A DNA stretch of 32,226 bases from Natronococcus amylolyticus DSM 10524 (GCF_000337675.1 NZ_AOIB01000005.1:168320-200545); one strand, 5' to 3'; shown: positions 1 to 8,096, counted from the stretch's first letter. Translations and numbers: made by a program. Notes: a model not told the origin generated them from the letters alone.

Positions 1-21
1 AGAGATGTGTATAAGAGACAG
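1..21. other. Residual Tn5/Nextera sequencing adapter at the contig end
   Basis: Positions 3-21 match the 19-bp Tn5 mosaic end used in transposase-based library kits at every base. The sequence lies at the extreme left of the window, directly before ordinary haloarchaeal DNA. This is technical sequence left on the contig, not a mobile element. The two bases before it (AG) fit neither standard adapter arm as I remember them, so the outermost bases may be errors. Confidence 0.95.
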
Positions 22-254
22 GACTATAACGGTGCTCGGTGGCGGAGCCGAGAGGGCTGCGGACGAAGCAAGGGGCCGTCATCATTCGGCGAGTTACCAA
101 GAGCACATAACGCGAACGACGAATAGGCCGGGCTCGGTTTGTAAAGCGTAGCGATCGACCATGACGAGTGACGGTAACGTGACGACGAGGCTATCGATGC
201 GGTACTGGCGGTCTCAAACTGCCGAACAGTACGGGGAACGGTCCGAGCACGGAC
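22..254. other. Non-coding region upstream of the histidine kinase
   Basis: About 230 bases lie between the adapter and the kinase promoter. I see no convincing gene on either strand; the open frames here are short, Ser/Arg-rich and lack family motifs. It could be the far end of a longer intergenic region cut by the contig end. Confidence 0.5.
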
Positions 255-261
255 CTTATCC
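255..261 (+). promoter_or_regulatory. TATA-like box of the histidine kinase gene
   Basis: CTTATCC is centred about 28 nt before the ATG at 286. That spacing predicts transcription starting at or next to the start codon, the leaderless arrangement common in haloarchaea. It also supports 286 as the start. Confidence 0.5.
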
Positions 262-285
262 GGGTAGAGGGTCTTTGGCAAACAC

Positions 286-2748
286 ATGAGTGACCGGGCC
301 GGGTCTTCCGAAATGACGTTCTGGGGAGAGATGGATGACACCGAGGCCCTCCAGCACTATCGTACCCTCGTCGAGGCGGTTGACGACGGGATCTATCGAC
401 TCGACGTCGACGGCCACCTCGTCTCGGTCAACGACGTCATCGTCGAGATAACCGGATACACACGAGAGGAGCTGCTCGGCGAGCACGTGTCCGTGCTCTT
501 CGGCGGCGACAGCGGGACGATCGAACAGGAGATCAGCCGTCTCCGAGCGAACGACTCCAAGCGAAGCGAGCCGCTCGGGCTCACCCTGGAGACCGCCGAG
601 GGGGAACAGATTCGCTGTGAAGTGCGGGTGAACGCACTCGACGCGAGTGATCCCGCACAGGGAGCGGTCGGAACCGTTCGCGAAACTGACGAGCGCAACC
701 AGGCGGAAACGGAAACGACCGAATCGACCTTTCGTCGACTGTTCGAGAACGTCCCCGGCAACTATCTCATCGTACAGCCCGGCGACTACGAAGCCGTGGC
801 CGTGAGCGATGCCTATCTGGACGCGACGATGACCGATCGGGCGGAGATCCTGGGTAAGTCGCTGTTCGAGATCTTTCCGAACAATCCCGACGATCCAGCC
901 GAGGGCGTCGAAAACCTGCGCGAGTCCCTCGAGAGAGTAGCGGAGACCGGAGAGGCCGACGTTATGCCGGTGACGCACTATCCGATCCCCGACCGCACGT
1001 CCGACCGCGACGAGTTCGAAGAGCGCTGGTGGAGCCCGACTAACTCACCCGTGCTCACCACGACGGGCGAGATCGATTACATTATTCACAGTGTTGAGGA
1101 CGTCACTCCGATCGTCCAGGAACTCCAGGCGGACGGCGACCAGGAGCGGCTAGAGGTACCGGACACGGCGGAGTCACAGCTCGCGTCGGATATCGTGTTG
1201 CGCGGACAGGAGCTGCTACAACAGGCAAAACGGGAGGCGTACGAACAACTGCGCGAGAGCGAAGAACGCTTCCGGGCGCTGGTCACTACCACGTCGGATG
1301 CGGTGTTCAGTACGAACGCAGACTGGAGCGAGGTGCACAGTTTAGAGGGGGCAGATTTCCTCGCGGACATCGACGAGCAAGGGCCGTCGTGGGTCGATGA
1401 GTACGTTCCGCCCGAAGACCAGCCGCGCGTTCAGCGGACCATCGACGAAGCCATTCGCACGAAAAGCAGCTTCGAGTTGGAACACCGAATTGTTCGCAAA
1501 GACGACACAGTTGCCTGGATCGTCTCGCGTGCTACGCCGCTCCTGGATGAGAACGGCGAAATCACACGATGGTTGGGTACGGCGAACGACGTAACCGAGC
1601 GGGTCGAACGCGAGCGGTATCTCGAGGATGCAAAAGAGCGGTTGGAGGCGGCGGCAGAAGCCGGCGCCGTCGGGACCTGGGAGTGGAACATTCCCGACGA
1701 CCGGATGGTCACGGGCGCGTCGTTCGCCAAGACGTTCGGGATCGATCCCGAGGCGGCCACCGAGGGCGTCTCGTTCGACCAGTTCATTTCGGCCATCCAC
1801 GAGGACGATCGCGACCGGGTTAAACGGAAGATCGAGGACGCTATCGAATCGGGTAAAGAGTACAAAGAGGAGTATCGGGTTTGGGACGGCGACGGCAACC
1901 TCCGGTGGGTCGTCGCGCGCGGCCACGTCGAGTACGACGACGATGGTACTCCGGTGTCGTTCCCTGGCGCCCTGGCCGATATCACCGAGCGCAAGCAGTT
2001 CGAGCGACGACTCGAGGTGTCCAACGAGCGCCTCGAACAGTTCGCCTACGCCGCCAGCCACGACCTCCAGGAACCCTTGCGGATGGTTTCGAGCTATCTC
2101 CAACTCATCGAACGCCGATACAGGGACGATCTCGACGACGACGGTGAAGAGTTCATCGAGTTCGCTATCGATGGTGCCGACCGGATGCGCGACATGATCG
2201 AGGGGCTACTCGAGTACTCCCGGGTCGATACACGGAACGATTCGGTCGAGTCGATCGAGCTGAACGCCGTCCTCGAGGACGTGCTCGAGGATCTCCACGT
2301 TCGGATCGTCGAAAGCGATGCCGAAGTGACGGTCGAGGAGCTGCCGCGTCTCGAGGGCGACGCCAGCCAGCTCCGACAGCTGTTCCAGAATTTGCTCGAC
2401 AACGCCATCACCTACAGCGGAGACGAGCCGCCGCGGATTCACGTGAGCGCCGACCGGAGACACAACGACTGGGTGATTTCAGTCGACGACGAGGGGATCG
2501 GTATCGATCCCAAGGATCAGGACCGTATCTTCACGGTATTCGACCGCCTCCACAGTCACGGGGCGTACGAGGGGACCGGTATCGGGCTGGCGCTCTGCCA
2601 GCGTATCGTCGAGCGCCACGGGGGCGAGATCTGGGTCGACTCCGAACCCGGTGAGGGAGCGACGTTCTCGTTCACGCTCCGAGCCGGAAGCGAACACGAG
2701 CTGCGTACCGTTGTGGACGGTCACCGTTCATCCCGGTTGAACGACTAG
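286..2748 (+). CDS. Multi-PAS sensor histidine kinase, soluble, orphan
   Basis: An 820-residue cytoplasmic sensor kinase with no membrane segment or signal peptide. Four PAS-like modules are visible at about residues 20-135, 148-282, 322-445 and 450-572; the third and fourth end in the typical DVTER/DITER junction. A HisKA dimerisation domain follows at about 580-645, with the phospho-acceptor His592 in ASHDLQEPLRM. The ATPase domain (about 690-800) has an N box (QNLLDNAITY), G1 box (DEGIGI) and G2 box (GTGIGLAL). The family autophosphorylates and passes phosphate to a response regulator; no receiver-domain gene lies in this window, so its partner is elsewhere. The ligand or redox signal read by the PAS domains cannot be told from sequence. 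A TATA-like box 28 nt upstream supports the ATG at 286; in-frame ATGs at 313 and 331 are alternatives. Confidence 0.93.
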   Translation: MSDRAGSSEMTFWGEMDDTEALQHYRTLVEAVDDGIYRLDVDGHLVSVNDVIVEITGYTREELLGEHVSVLFGGDSGTIEQEISRLRANDSKRSEPLGLTLETAEGEQIRCEVRVNALDASDPAQGAVGTVRETDERNQAETETTESTFRRLFENVPGNYLIVQPGDYEAVAVSDAYLDATMTDRAEILGKSLFEIFPNNPDDPAEGVENLRESLERVAETGEADVMPVTHYPIPDRTSDRDEFEERWWSPTNSPVLTTTGEIDYIIHSVEDVTPIVQELQADGDQERLEVPDTAESQLASDIVLRGQELLQQAKREAYEQLRESEERFRALVTTTSDAVFSTNADWSEVHSLEGADFLADIDEQGPSWVDEYVPPEDQPRVQRTIDEAIRTKSSFELEHRIVRKDDTVAWIVSRATPLLDENGEITRWLGTANDVTERVERERYLEDAKERLEAAAEAGAVGTWEWNIPDDRMVTGASFAKTFGIDPEAATEGVSFDQFISAIHEDDRDRVKRKIEDAIESGKEYKEEYRVWDGDGNLRWVVARGHVEYDDDGTPVSFPGALADITERKQFERRLEVSNERLEQFAYAASHDLQEPLRMVSSYLQLIERRYRDDLDDDGEEFIEFAIDGADRMRDMIEGLLEYSRVDTRNDSVESIELNAVLEDVLEDLHVRIVESDAEVTVEELPRLEGDASQLRQLFQNLLDNAITYSGDEPPRIHVSADRRHNDWVISVDDEGIGIDPKDQDRIFTVFDRLHSHGAYEGTGIGLALCQRIVERHGGEIWVDSEPGEGATFSFTLRAGSEHELRTVVDGHRSSRLND

Positions 2749-2776
2749 TACGCCGAACGCTCCCTCTCACCGACTG

Positions 2777-4261
2777 TTACAGATACCCCAGATCCGCCAG
2801 TCGCTCCTTGGTTCCGGCCTGCATCTCGACCTCCCCGCCTGCCTCGGACGCCTCGAGCGAGTCGAAGCGCTCCTCGAGTCGTTTCCGAAGCTCCCGAACC
2901 CGCTCGGGGCGGTCAGCCGCGAGATCGGTCCGCTCGTCGGGATCGCCCTCGAGGTCGTGGTAGCGTTCGAAGCCGTCGTCGCCGCAGACGTACTTCTCGT
3001 CGTGGGTGCGGATCGCCCGGAGCCGACGATCGAACGCCCGCACGCGGTCGGGGATCTCGTCGAAGCGGGCCTCGAGGCGGTCGATCGAGGGCTGGGGCGC
3101 GGCGTACTCGGCGAAGATCGCGTCCCGTCGCTCGCCGTCGCTGTCGGGGTGGAACGACCGACCGTGGCCCTGCTCGAGCAGTTCCGGATCGTCGATCCCG
3201 ACGGTCTCGAGCAACGTCGCGGGGAGGTCGAGCAGCTGGACCAGCTCCCGGCGTCGCCCGCCGCCGGTGAAGGGACCGCCGTGGCAGACGAGGGGGACGT
3301 TGATCAGGGTGTCGTAGAGGTTGTACTGGTGGCCGAAGAAGCCGTGCTCGCCGATGTGCTCGCCGTGGTCGCCACAGACGACGAATAGGGTGTCCTCCCA
3401 CTCGCCGGCTGCCTCGAGGGATTCGCGAAGCCGAGCGAGCTGATCGTCGACGTAGGCCAGTTCGGCCCGGTAGAGCCCCCGGAGGAGCCGGAACTCCCGC
3501 TCGGTGAGGTCGTAGTCCTCGCAGTCGAAGGCGCGGGGGTCCTGTCGGATCGCCGTGGCCTCCTCGTAGCTCGCTCCCTTGGGGAGGAAGCGCTCGGCGT
3601 ACTCCTGTGGCGGATCGTACTCGACGTGGGGCTCGATGAAGTTACAGAACAGGAAGAAGGGGTCGTCGCCCCGACTCTCGAGCCAGTCGCCGATCCAGTC
3701 GGCCGACCGCGAGGCGCCGTCGTCGCCGGTCGGCTGGAGCACCTCGCTGTAGAGGACGTTCGCCGCGTTGACGAGCGGGTTGCCCTCGAACAGTCGGTCG
3801 CGGGTTGCCTGGAGCTTCTCGCGGGCGTCCTCGCCCCTGACGACGGCGCCCATGTCGGTGTCGGACTGGATGTACTGCCAGCCCTTCCGGAGGTCGTCGA
3901 ACCCGCGGTCGAAGCCGAACTCCTCTGTGATCCAGGTGTTGTTCGAGACGCCGACCGTCTCGTACCCGCCCTCAGAGAACGCCTCCGCCAGCGTCCGAAG
4001 ATCGTCGTCGAGGAACGTGTGCCCGCCGTGGGCACCGTGTTCGGACGGGTAGCAGCCGGTGAACATCGAGGCGTGTGAGGGCAGCGTCCACGGCGCGGTC
4101 GCGAACGCGTTCTCGAAGCTCGTCCCCTCTTCGGCGAGCGTCGTCAGCGCCGGTGCCGTCTCCGGACTGACGCTTCTCGCTCGAGCGGTGTCGAGAACGA
4201 CGAGAACGACGTTCCGAACGTTAGTGTGTGACTCTCCGTCACGCTCGTTGGGTTCGCTCAT
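2777..4261 (-). CDS. Sulfatase-like hydrolase of the alkaline phosphatase superfamily, Thr in place of catalytic Cys
   Basis: A 494-residue protein of the sulfatase/alkaline phosphatase fold. N-terminal metal-binding region VVLDTAR (Asp24) and the distal metal site GDHGEHIGEHG are present. The segment matching the sulfatase signature C-x-P-S-R reads T59-L-P-S-H63, followed by the expected TG, so the Cys converted to formylglycine is a Thr and the Arg a His. Known Thr-nucleophile members of this superfamily are phosphodiesterases and phosphoethanolamine transferases, so sulfatase activity should not be assumed. No signal peptide or membrane segment; cytoplasmic. The frame is open to 4435, but that start would overlap the divergent gene; the ATG at 4261 has a strong Shine-Dalgarno sequence 7 nt away. 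Substrate unknown; a role in glycan or phospholipid head-group chemistry is only an inference. Confidence 0.88.
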   Translation of the reverse strand: MSEPNERDGESHTNVRNVVLVVLDTARARSVSPETAPALTTLAEEGTSFENAFATAPWTLPSHASMFTGCYPSEHGAHGGHTFLDDDLRTLAEAFSEGGYETVGVSNNTWITEEFGFDRGFDDLRKGWQYIQSDTDMGAVVRGEDAREKLQATRDRLFEGNPLVNAANVLYSEVLQPTGDDGASRSADWIGDWLESRGDDPFFLFCNFIEPHVEYDPPQEYAERFLPKGASYEEATAIRQDPRAFDCEDYDLTEREFRLLRGLYRAELAYVDDQLARLRESLEAAGEWEDTLFVVCGDHGEHIGEHGFFGHQYNLYDTLINVPLVCHGGPFTGGGRRRELVQLLDLPATLLETVGIDDPELLEQGHGRSFHPDSDGERRDAIFAEYAAPQPSIDRLEARFDEIPDRVRAFDRRLRAIRTHDEKYVCGDDGFERYHDLEGDPDERTDLAADRPERVRELRKRLEERFDSLEASEAGGEVEMQAGTKERLADLGYL

Positions 4262-4268
4262 GACTATA

Positions 4269-4276
4269 TCACCTCC
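4269..4276 (-). promoter_or_regulatory. Strong ribosome binding site that fixes the sulfatase-like start
   Basis: GGAGGTGA on the minus strand, 7 nt before the ATG at 4261, is a near-complete complement of the archaeal 16S rRNA 3' end. Most genes in this window appear leaderless, so this leadered gene stands out. It favours 4261 over the upstream start at 4435. Confidence 0.75.
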
Positions 4277-4386
4277 GCCTCTCGTCGGGAAGGCGCCAGA
4301 CCCGGCTAATGCAGGGGATTCAGGGATTCGGATCGGGCCGAATGACCGTCTCCGTCGGCGACCGATCAGGCTGTAGCCGGCCCAAC

Positions 4387-4393
4387 GCTTACT
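4387..4393 (+). promoter_or_regulatory. TATA-like box of the Cys-type sulfatase
   Basis: GCTTACT is centred 29 nt before the ATG at 4419, the distance expected for a leaderless haloarchaeal transcript. The divergent sulfatase-like gene starts 157 bp away on the other strand, so the two promoters share this region. Confidence 0.4.
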
Positions 4394-4418
4394 CGACCCG
4401 GTTGCGTACGCCGGAGCA

Positions 4419-5780
4419 ATGGCCCCGCCGAACATCCTCTTGATGCACTGCCACGACCTGGGGCGCTACCTCGGCTGCTACGGGGCGGCCGTCGACACGC
4501 CGCGGATCGACGGACTCGCCGACGAGGGGGTCCGCTTCGATCGCCACTTCGTGACGGCTCCCCAGTGTTCGCCGAGTCGCTCGAGCCTGATGACCGGACG
4601 CCACCCCCACCAGAACGGGATGCTCGGGCTCGCCCACGGCGACTGGGAGATCGGCCCCGACGAACGCCTGCTTCCGCAGTTGCTCGGCGAGGCCGGCTAC
4701 GAGACCCACCGATTCGGCCTCCAGCATATCACCGAGTATCCCGACCGGCTCGGCTACGACCACGAACACGTCGAGGAGTCCCTGCGGGTGAACACGCCGC
4801 CGTCGGTCCACGAAACCGCCCGCGCCCGTGACGTCGGCGAGGAGGTTGCCTCGGTGCTTTCGGCGGGCGACCACGATGACCCATTCTTTGCCTCCGTCGG
4901 CTTCTTCGAACTCCACCGGGTCGAGGAGGAGGATTGGTTCGGCTTCGAGGCCGAGCGCTACGAGACGCCCGATCCGGAGCGCGTCGAGCCGCTGCCGTTT
5001 CTCCCCGATCGACCGGGGATCCGCAGCGACATCGCCGAAGTACAGGGGATGCTCGGGGCGCTCGACGACGGTGTCGGAACGGTGCTCGACGCCCTCGAGG
5101 ACGCGGGGCTCGCCGAGGACACGCTCGTCGTTTTCACGACCGAGCACGGGCTGGCGTTCCCTCGGGCGAAGGGCTGTTGTTACGACGCCGGTATCGGCGC
5201 TGCGCTGGCGATGCGCTACCCTGACGAACTCGAGCCGAGCGTCGTCGACGACCTCGTCAGCAACGTCGACGTCTTCTCGACGCTGCTCGAGTTCGCCGAC
5301 GTCGAAGTTCCGGCGGAGGTCGCCGGGCGAAGTTTTCGGGACCGACTCCTCGACGAGGGCGAGGACGAGTACGAGCCCCGGGAGCAGCTGTTCTCGGGGA
5401 TGACCTGGCACGACCGCTACAACCCGGTGCGGGCCGTCCGCACGGACCGCTACAAGTACGTCCGCAACTTCTGGCACCTACCCGGCGTCTACCTCACCCG
5501 CGACATCTACGAGAGCGCCGCCGGCAGCGAGGTCCGTGAGGAGTACTACTGCGAGCAACGTCCCTACGTCGAGCTGTACGACCTCGAGGCAGACCCCCAC
5601 GAACAGGAGAACCTCGCCGAGGATTCCGACCACGAGGACGTCAGGGATCGCCTCCGGGACGACCTCATCAGATGGATGCTCGAGACCGACGACCCGCTGC
5701 TCGAGGGACCGGTCCGACCCAGCGACTGGGACGCGATTCACCCCCAGATCGAGAGCGAACCCGAGCAGGACGGACCGTAG
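4419..5780 (+). CDS. Sulfatase, N-sulfoglucosamine sulfohydrolase-like
   Basis: A 453-residue sulfatase with the canonical signature Cys50-S-P-S-Arg54, in which the Cys is normally oxidised to formylglycine by a maturation enzyme not seen in this window. The following HPHQNGMLGL resembles the N-sulfoglucosamine sulfohydrolase branch (PQHQNGMYGL in the human enzyme, from memory). Distal metal-site region TTEHG has Glu where Asp is usual. The N-terminal metal motif is also degenerate: HCHDLG instead of the usual DDxG, leaving one Asp (Asp13). There is no signal peptide, so it acts in the cytoplasm or leaves by an unrecognised route. It is divergent to the Thr-type paralogue and followed 68 bp later by a creatininase-family gene. 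A sulfated or N-sulfated sugar substrate is plausible but unproven. Confidence 0.88.
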   Translation: MAPPNILLMHCHDLGRYLGCYGAAVDTPRIDGLADEGVRFDRHFVTAPQCSPSRSSLMTGRHPHQNGMLGLAHGDWEIGPDERLLPQLLGEAGYETHRFGLQHITEYPDRLGYDHEHVEESLRVNTPPSVHETARARDVGEEVASVLSAGDHDDPFFASVGFFELHRVEEEDWFGFEAERYETPDPERVEPLPFLPDRPGIRSDIAEVQGMLGALDDGVGTVLDALEDAGLAEDTLVVFTTEHGLAFPRAKGCCYDAGIGAALAMRYPDELEPSVVDDLVSNVDVFSTLLEFADVEVPAEVAGRSFRDRLLDEGEDEYEPREQLFSGMTWHDRYNPVRAVRTDRYKYVRNFWHLPGVYLTRDIYESAAGSEVREEYYCEQRPYVELYDLEADPHEQENLAEDSDHEDVRDRLRDDLIRWMLETDDPLLEGPVRPSDWDAIHPQIESEPEQDGP

Positions 5781-5820
5781 TCCGGGTCCGCCGAGATCGG
5801 AACCGAACCTACCGAATCCG

Positions 5821-5827
5821 TTTAGTC
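5821..5827 (+). promoter_or_regulatory. TATA-like box of the creatininase-family gene
   Basis: TTTAGTC is centred about 25 nt before the GTG at 5849. It supports the non-ATG start and suggests that this gene has its own leaderless transcript although it follows the sulfatase by only 68 bp. Confidence 0.45.
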
Positions 5828-5848
5828 GCCAGGCGGTGAGACACGGGC

Positions 5849-6643
5849 GTGACAGACGAACCGAGCGGTGCCGACGACCCCTATCGCGTCGCCGAGATGA
5901 CCTGGCGGGAGATCGAGACGGCCCTCGAGTCAACCTCGACGCTGTTGCTCCCGGTCGGCACGACCGAACAACACGGCCACCACCTCCCCCTCGGCGTCGA
6001 CGTCTACATGCCTGAGGCGATCGGCGAGCGCGTCGCCGAGCGCAGCCCCGCCCTGCTCGCGCCGCCGATCTGGTACGGCGTCAGCCCCCACCACACGTTC
6101 AAGCCCGGCACGTTCACGCTCTCCTCGGAGACGTTCCAGCGGTACGTCACCGACGTCTGTGCCTCCGCGGGCCGCTGGGGGATCGAGAACGTCGTCCTGC
6201 TCAACGGCCATTACCTCGCCCAGGATCCCGAACTCGAGATCGTCGTCCGCGAACTGCGGACCGAGCACGGCCTCGAGGCGTTCCACGCGCCGCTGGTCGA
6301 CCTGTTCGCGGAGGTCGCCGAAGAGATCCGCACCGGTGAGGTCTCCTTTCACGCCTCGGAGTTCGAGACTAGCATCATGCTCGAGCTCCTGCCCGAGCTC
6401 GTCGATATGGACGCCGCCGAGCGCGTCGACCCGCCCGTGGAGTCGCTGCCGCTCACGGAGTACGACGCCCTCGGCGACAACAAGGTTGGCTGGTCGCTCA
6501 CGGCCGAGGATATGGACGAACTGACGCCTACCGGGAACATCGGCGATCCGACCGTCGCGACCGCAGAGAAGGGCGAAGCGCTCGTCGACACGGCCGTCTC
6601 GGAGCTGTGTCGGCTGGTCGACGCGCTCGAGGACGCCGACTGA
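5849..6643 (+). CDS. Creatininase-family amidohydrolase
   Basis: A 264-residue metal-dependent amidohydrolase starting with GTG. The family hallmark LPVGTTEQHGHHLPLGVD spans residues 34-51 and supplies metal ligands Glu40, His42 and Asp51. His121 in LLNGH and Glu171 in HASEFETS complete the usual metal set. The family includes creatininase, formamidopyrimidine hydrolases of archaeal riboflavin/F420 synthesis (ArfB) and the MftE peptidase, so the substrate cannot be named from this evidence. One oddity: the NGHGGN motif of most members reads NGHYLA here, altering the loop beside the active site. Gene spacing to truA is 106 bp. Cytoplasmic. Confidence 0.85.
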   Translation: MTDEPSGADDPYRVAEMTWREIETALESTSTLLLPVGTTEQHGHHLPLGVDVYMPEAIGERVAERSPALLAPPIWYGVSPHHTFKPGTFTLSSETFQRYVTDVCASAGRWGIENVVLLNGHYLAQDPELEIVVRELRTEHGLEAFHAPLVDLFAEVAEEIRTGEVSFHASEFETSIMLELLPELVDMDAAERVDPPVESLPLTEYDALGDNKVGWSLTAEDMDELTPTGNIGDPTVATAEKGEALVDTAVSELCRLVDALEDAD

Positions 6644-6749
6644 CCGACTCCCGGGACCGCCGAGGCCGGTCCGACGTCTCGCCGAACGGCACGGAGTCCA
6701 CGGCACCGCTCCGACGAGGCTAACACCCCGGAACCGCTGGATCCAGTCG

Positions 6750-7607
6750 ATGGAACTGCGCGCGTTCCGGATCGCCTACGATGGCAGCGACTACTACGGC
6801 TTCCAGCGCCAGCCCGACGTGCCGACCGTCGAGGACGCGCTGTTCGACGCACTCCGTGCCCACGGTGTCCTCGAGTCCGACGCGAGGAAACCGGCCGGCT
6901 ACGCCGCAGCGGGACGAACCGACGCGGGTGTCTCCGCGCTCGCGCAGACGGTCGGCCTCGAGGCGCCCAGTTGGTTGACGCCACGTGCGTTCAACGGCGA
7001 ACTCCCGGCCGACGTTCGGGCGTGGGCGGCCGCCGACCCAGCCGACGGCTTCCACGCGACCCACCACGCGACCCGACGCGAGTACACGTATCACCTGTAC
7101 GCACCGCCCGCGAACCGAGGCGAAGAGAACGAGCCCGCTCGAGACGGCCGAGCCGCCGTCGACGACGATCGGTTTCGAGCCGCCTGCGACGCGCTGTCGG
7201 GCACGCACGACTTCCACAACCTCACGCCCGACGACCGCAACACCGAGCGCTCGCCGACCCTCGAGGCGATGCGGGACGGCGATTATCTCGTCGTCACCGT
7301 TTCGGCCGGCGGCTTCGCCCGCGAGCTCGTTCGGCGACTCGTCTCGCTCGCCGAATCGGTCGGAACGGGTGAGCGGTCGTTCGCGGACCTCGAGCGCGCG
7401 CTCGAGCCCGAGTCGCTGCCCGGTCACGAGGGGATCGCGCCCGCTCCGCCCGAACCGCTCGTGCTCGCCGACGTCGACTATCCGGATCTCGCGTTCGAGG
7501 TCGACGAGGACGCCGCGGCGAGCGCTCGAGCGGTGTTCGATCGTCGCCGGGTCGAGCGCCGGACCGGGTCGCGGGTTGCGGGACAGCTCCGGGACGGTCT
7601 GCGATAA
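6750..7607 (+). CDS. truA: tRNA pseudouridine synthase A
   Basis: A 285-residue TruA-family enzyme, which isomerises uridines around positions 38-40 of the tRNA anticodon arm. The opening FRIAYDGSDYYGFQRQP and the catalytic motif GRTDAGV with Asp58 are both clear. The conserved RREYTYHLY segment and the later GTHDFHNL and GGFAREL(V/I)RR segments are present too. Length is normal for the family. ATG at 6750 immediately precedes the conserved N terminus. It stands between the creatininase-family gene and a small membrane protein on the same strand; no functional link is evident. Confidence 0.93.
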   Translation: MELRAFRIAYDGSDYYGFQRQPDVPTVEDALFDALRAHGVLESDARKPAGYAAAGRTDAGVSALAQTVGLEAPSWLTPRAFNGELPADVRAWAAADPADGFHATHHATRREYTYHLYAPPANRGEENEPARDGRAAVDDDRFRAACDALSGTHDFHNLTPDDRNTERSPTLEAMRDGDYLVVTVSAGGFARELVRRLVSLAESVGTGERSFADLERALEPESLPGHEGIAPAPPEPLVLADVDYPDLAFEVDEDAAASARAVFDRRRVERRTGSRVAGQLRDGLR

Positions 7608-7635
7608 CTCCCGTTCGACCCTGCGCGGGGGAGCG

Positions 7636-7641
7636 TTTTTT
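7636..7641 (+). promoter_or_regulatory. T-rich TATA-like box of the small membrane protein gene
   Basis: TTTTTT is centred about 29 nt before the ATG at 7667. The upstream TTG at 7640 overlaps this element, which argues for the ATG. The same T-run could also end truA transcription. Confidence 0.4.
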
Positions 7642-7666
7642 GGCCTCCGCGTTCGATCGACGGCAT

Positions 7667-7912
7667 ATGGAGCTCTCTCCCGAGGAGTACGGCGCCTACT
7701 GGCGCGCGTCGATCTACGTCGCCGCGGGCGTCGTCCTCGTTTTCCTGAGCTATCGGTTCGTCATCTCGACGCTGTTCGCCCAGTCGGAGGGCGGTCCGAT
7801 CGCGATCGGCCTGTTTCTGTTCGGGACGCTGACGTTCGCGGGCTGCTTTGTCGCCATGCTGGGCGTTGCACGAGTCGTCCGAACCGCCGTCGACGCGGAG
7901 ATGCGAGGGTGA
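7667..7912 (+). CDS. Small two-helix membrane protein of unknown function
   Basis: An 81-residue protein beginning MELSPEEYGAYWRASIYVAAG. Two hydrophobic helices are visible at about residues 16-39 and 46-70, joined by a short Gly-containing loop; the C terminus is charged. No enzymatic motif is seen. The reading frame extends back to a TTG at 7640, but that codon sits inside the likely TATA box. It resembles a conserved haloarchaeal small membrane protein, though I cannot name a family. It is convergent with the downstream zinc-finger gene, with 22 bp between them. Confidence 0.75.
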   Translation: MELSPEEYGAYWRASIYVAAGVVLVFLSYRFVISTLFAQSEGGPIAIGLFLFGTLTFAGCFVAMLGVARVVRTAVDAEMRG

Positions 7913-7934
7913 GAACGAAACCGCTCGAGGGCCG

Positions 7935-8096
7935 TCACCTGACGAGCGCTTCGGGCTCGGTTCGATCCTCCCGGGAGACGACGTACCGAGCGACCTCACG
8001 CTGGGTGTGTTTTTCGACGAGATGGTCCTCGAGTTCCCGATCTAGCTCCAGAACCTCCTCGCAGACAGGACACGTAACTGGTGGATCGAATGTCAT
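7935..8096 (-). CDS. C2H2 zinc-finger microprotein (53 aa)
   Basis: A 53-residue frame on the minus strand running from an ATG at 8096 to a TGA at 7935. It begins MTFDPPVTCPVCEEVL and contains Cys9-x2-Cys12-x12-His25-x4-His30, exactly the spacing of a classical C2H2 zinc finger. The finger helix reads LDRELEDHLVEKH, and the tail is acidic with no further domain. Short haloarchaeal zinc-finger proteins (so-called microproteins) are known to affect traits such as biofilm formation, but this one cannot be assigned a role. A purine-rich GAGGGAGAA lies directly before the ATG. It lies between the convergent small membrane protein and the co-directional M28 peptidase, whose stop codon is 74 bp upstream. 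Codon use (C/G in third positions) agrees with real coding. Confidence 0.82.
   Translation of the reverse strand: MTFDPPVTCPVCEEVLELDRELEDHLVEKHTQREVARYVVSREDRTEPEALVR

Noticed and set aside
1..21. Transposon end of a natural Tn5-like element
   Set aside because: The match is to the engineered hyperactive mosaic end used in library kits, at the contig edge, with no transposase gene.
4262..4435. N-terminal extension of the Thr-type sulfatase-like protein
   Set aside because: It would overlap the start of the divergent sulfatase, is Arg/Gly/Pro-rich, and ignores a strong ribosome binding site at 4269-4276.
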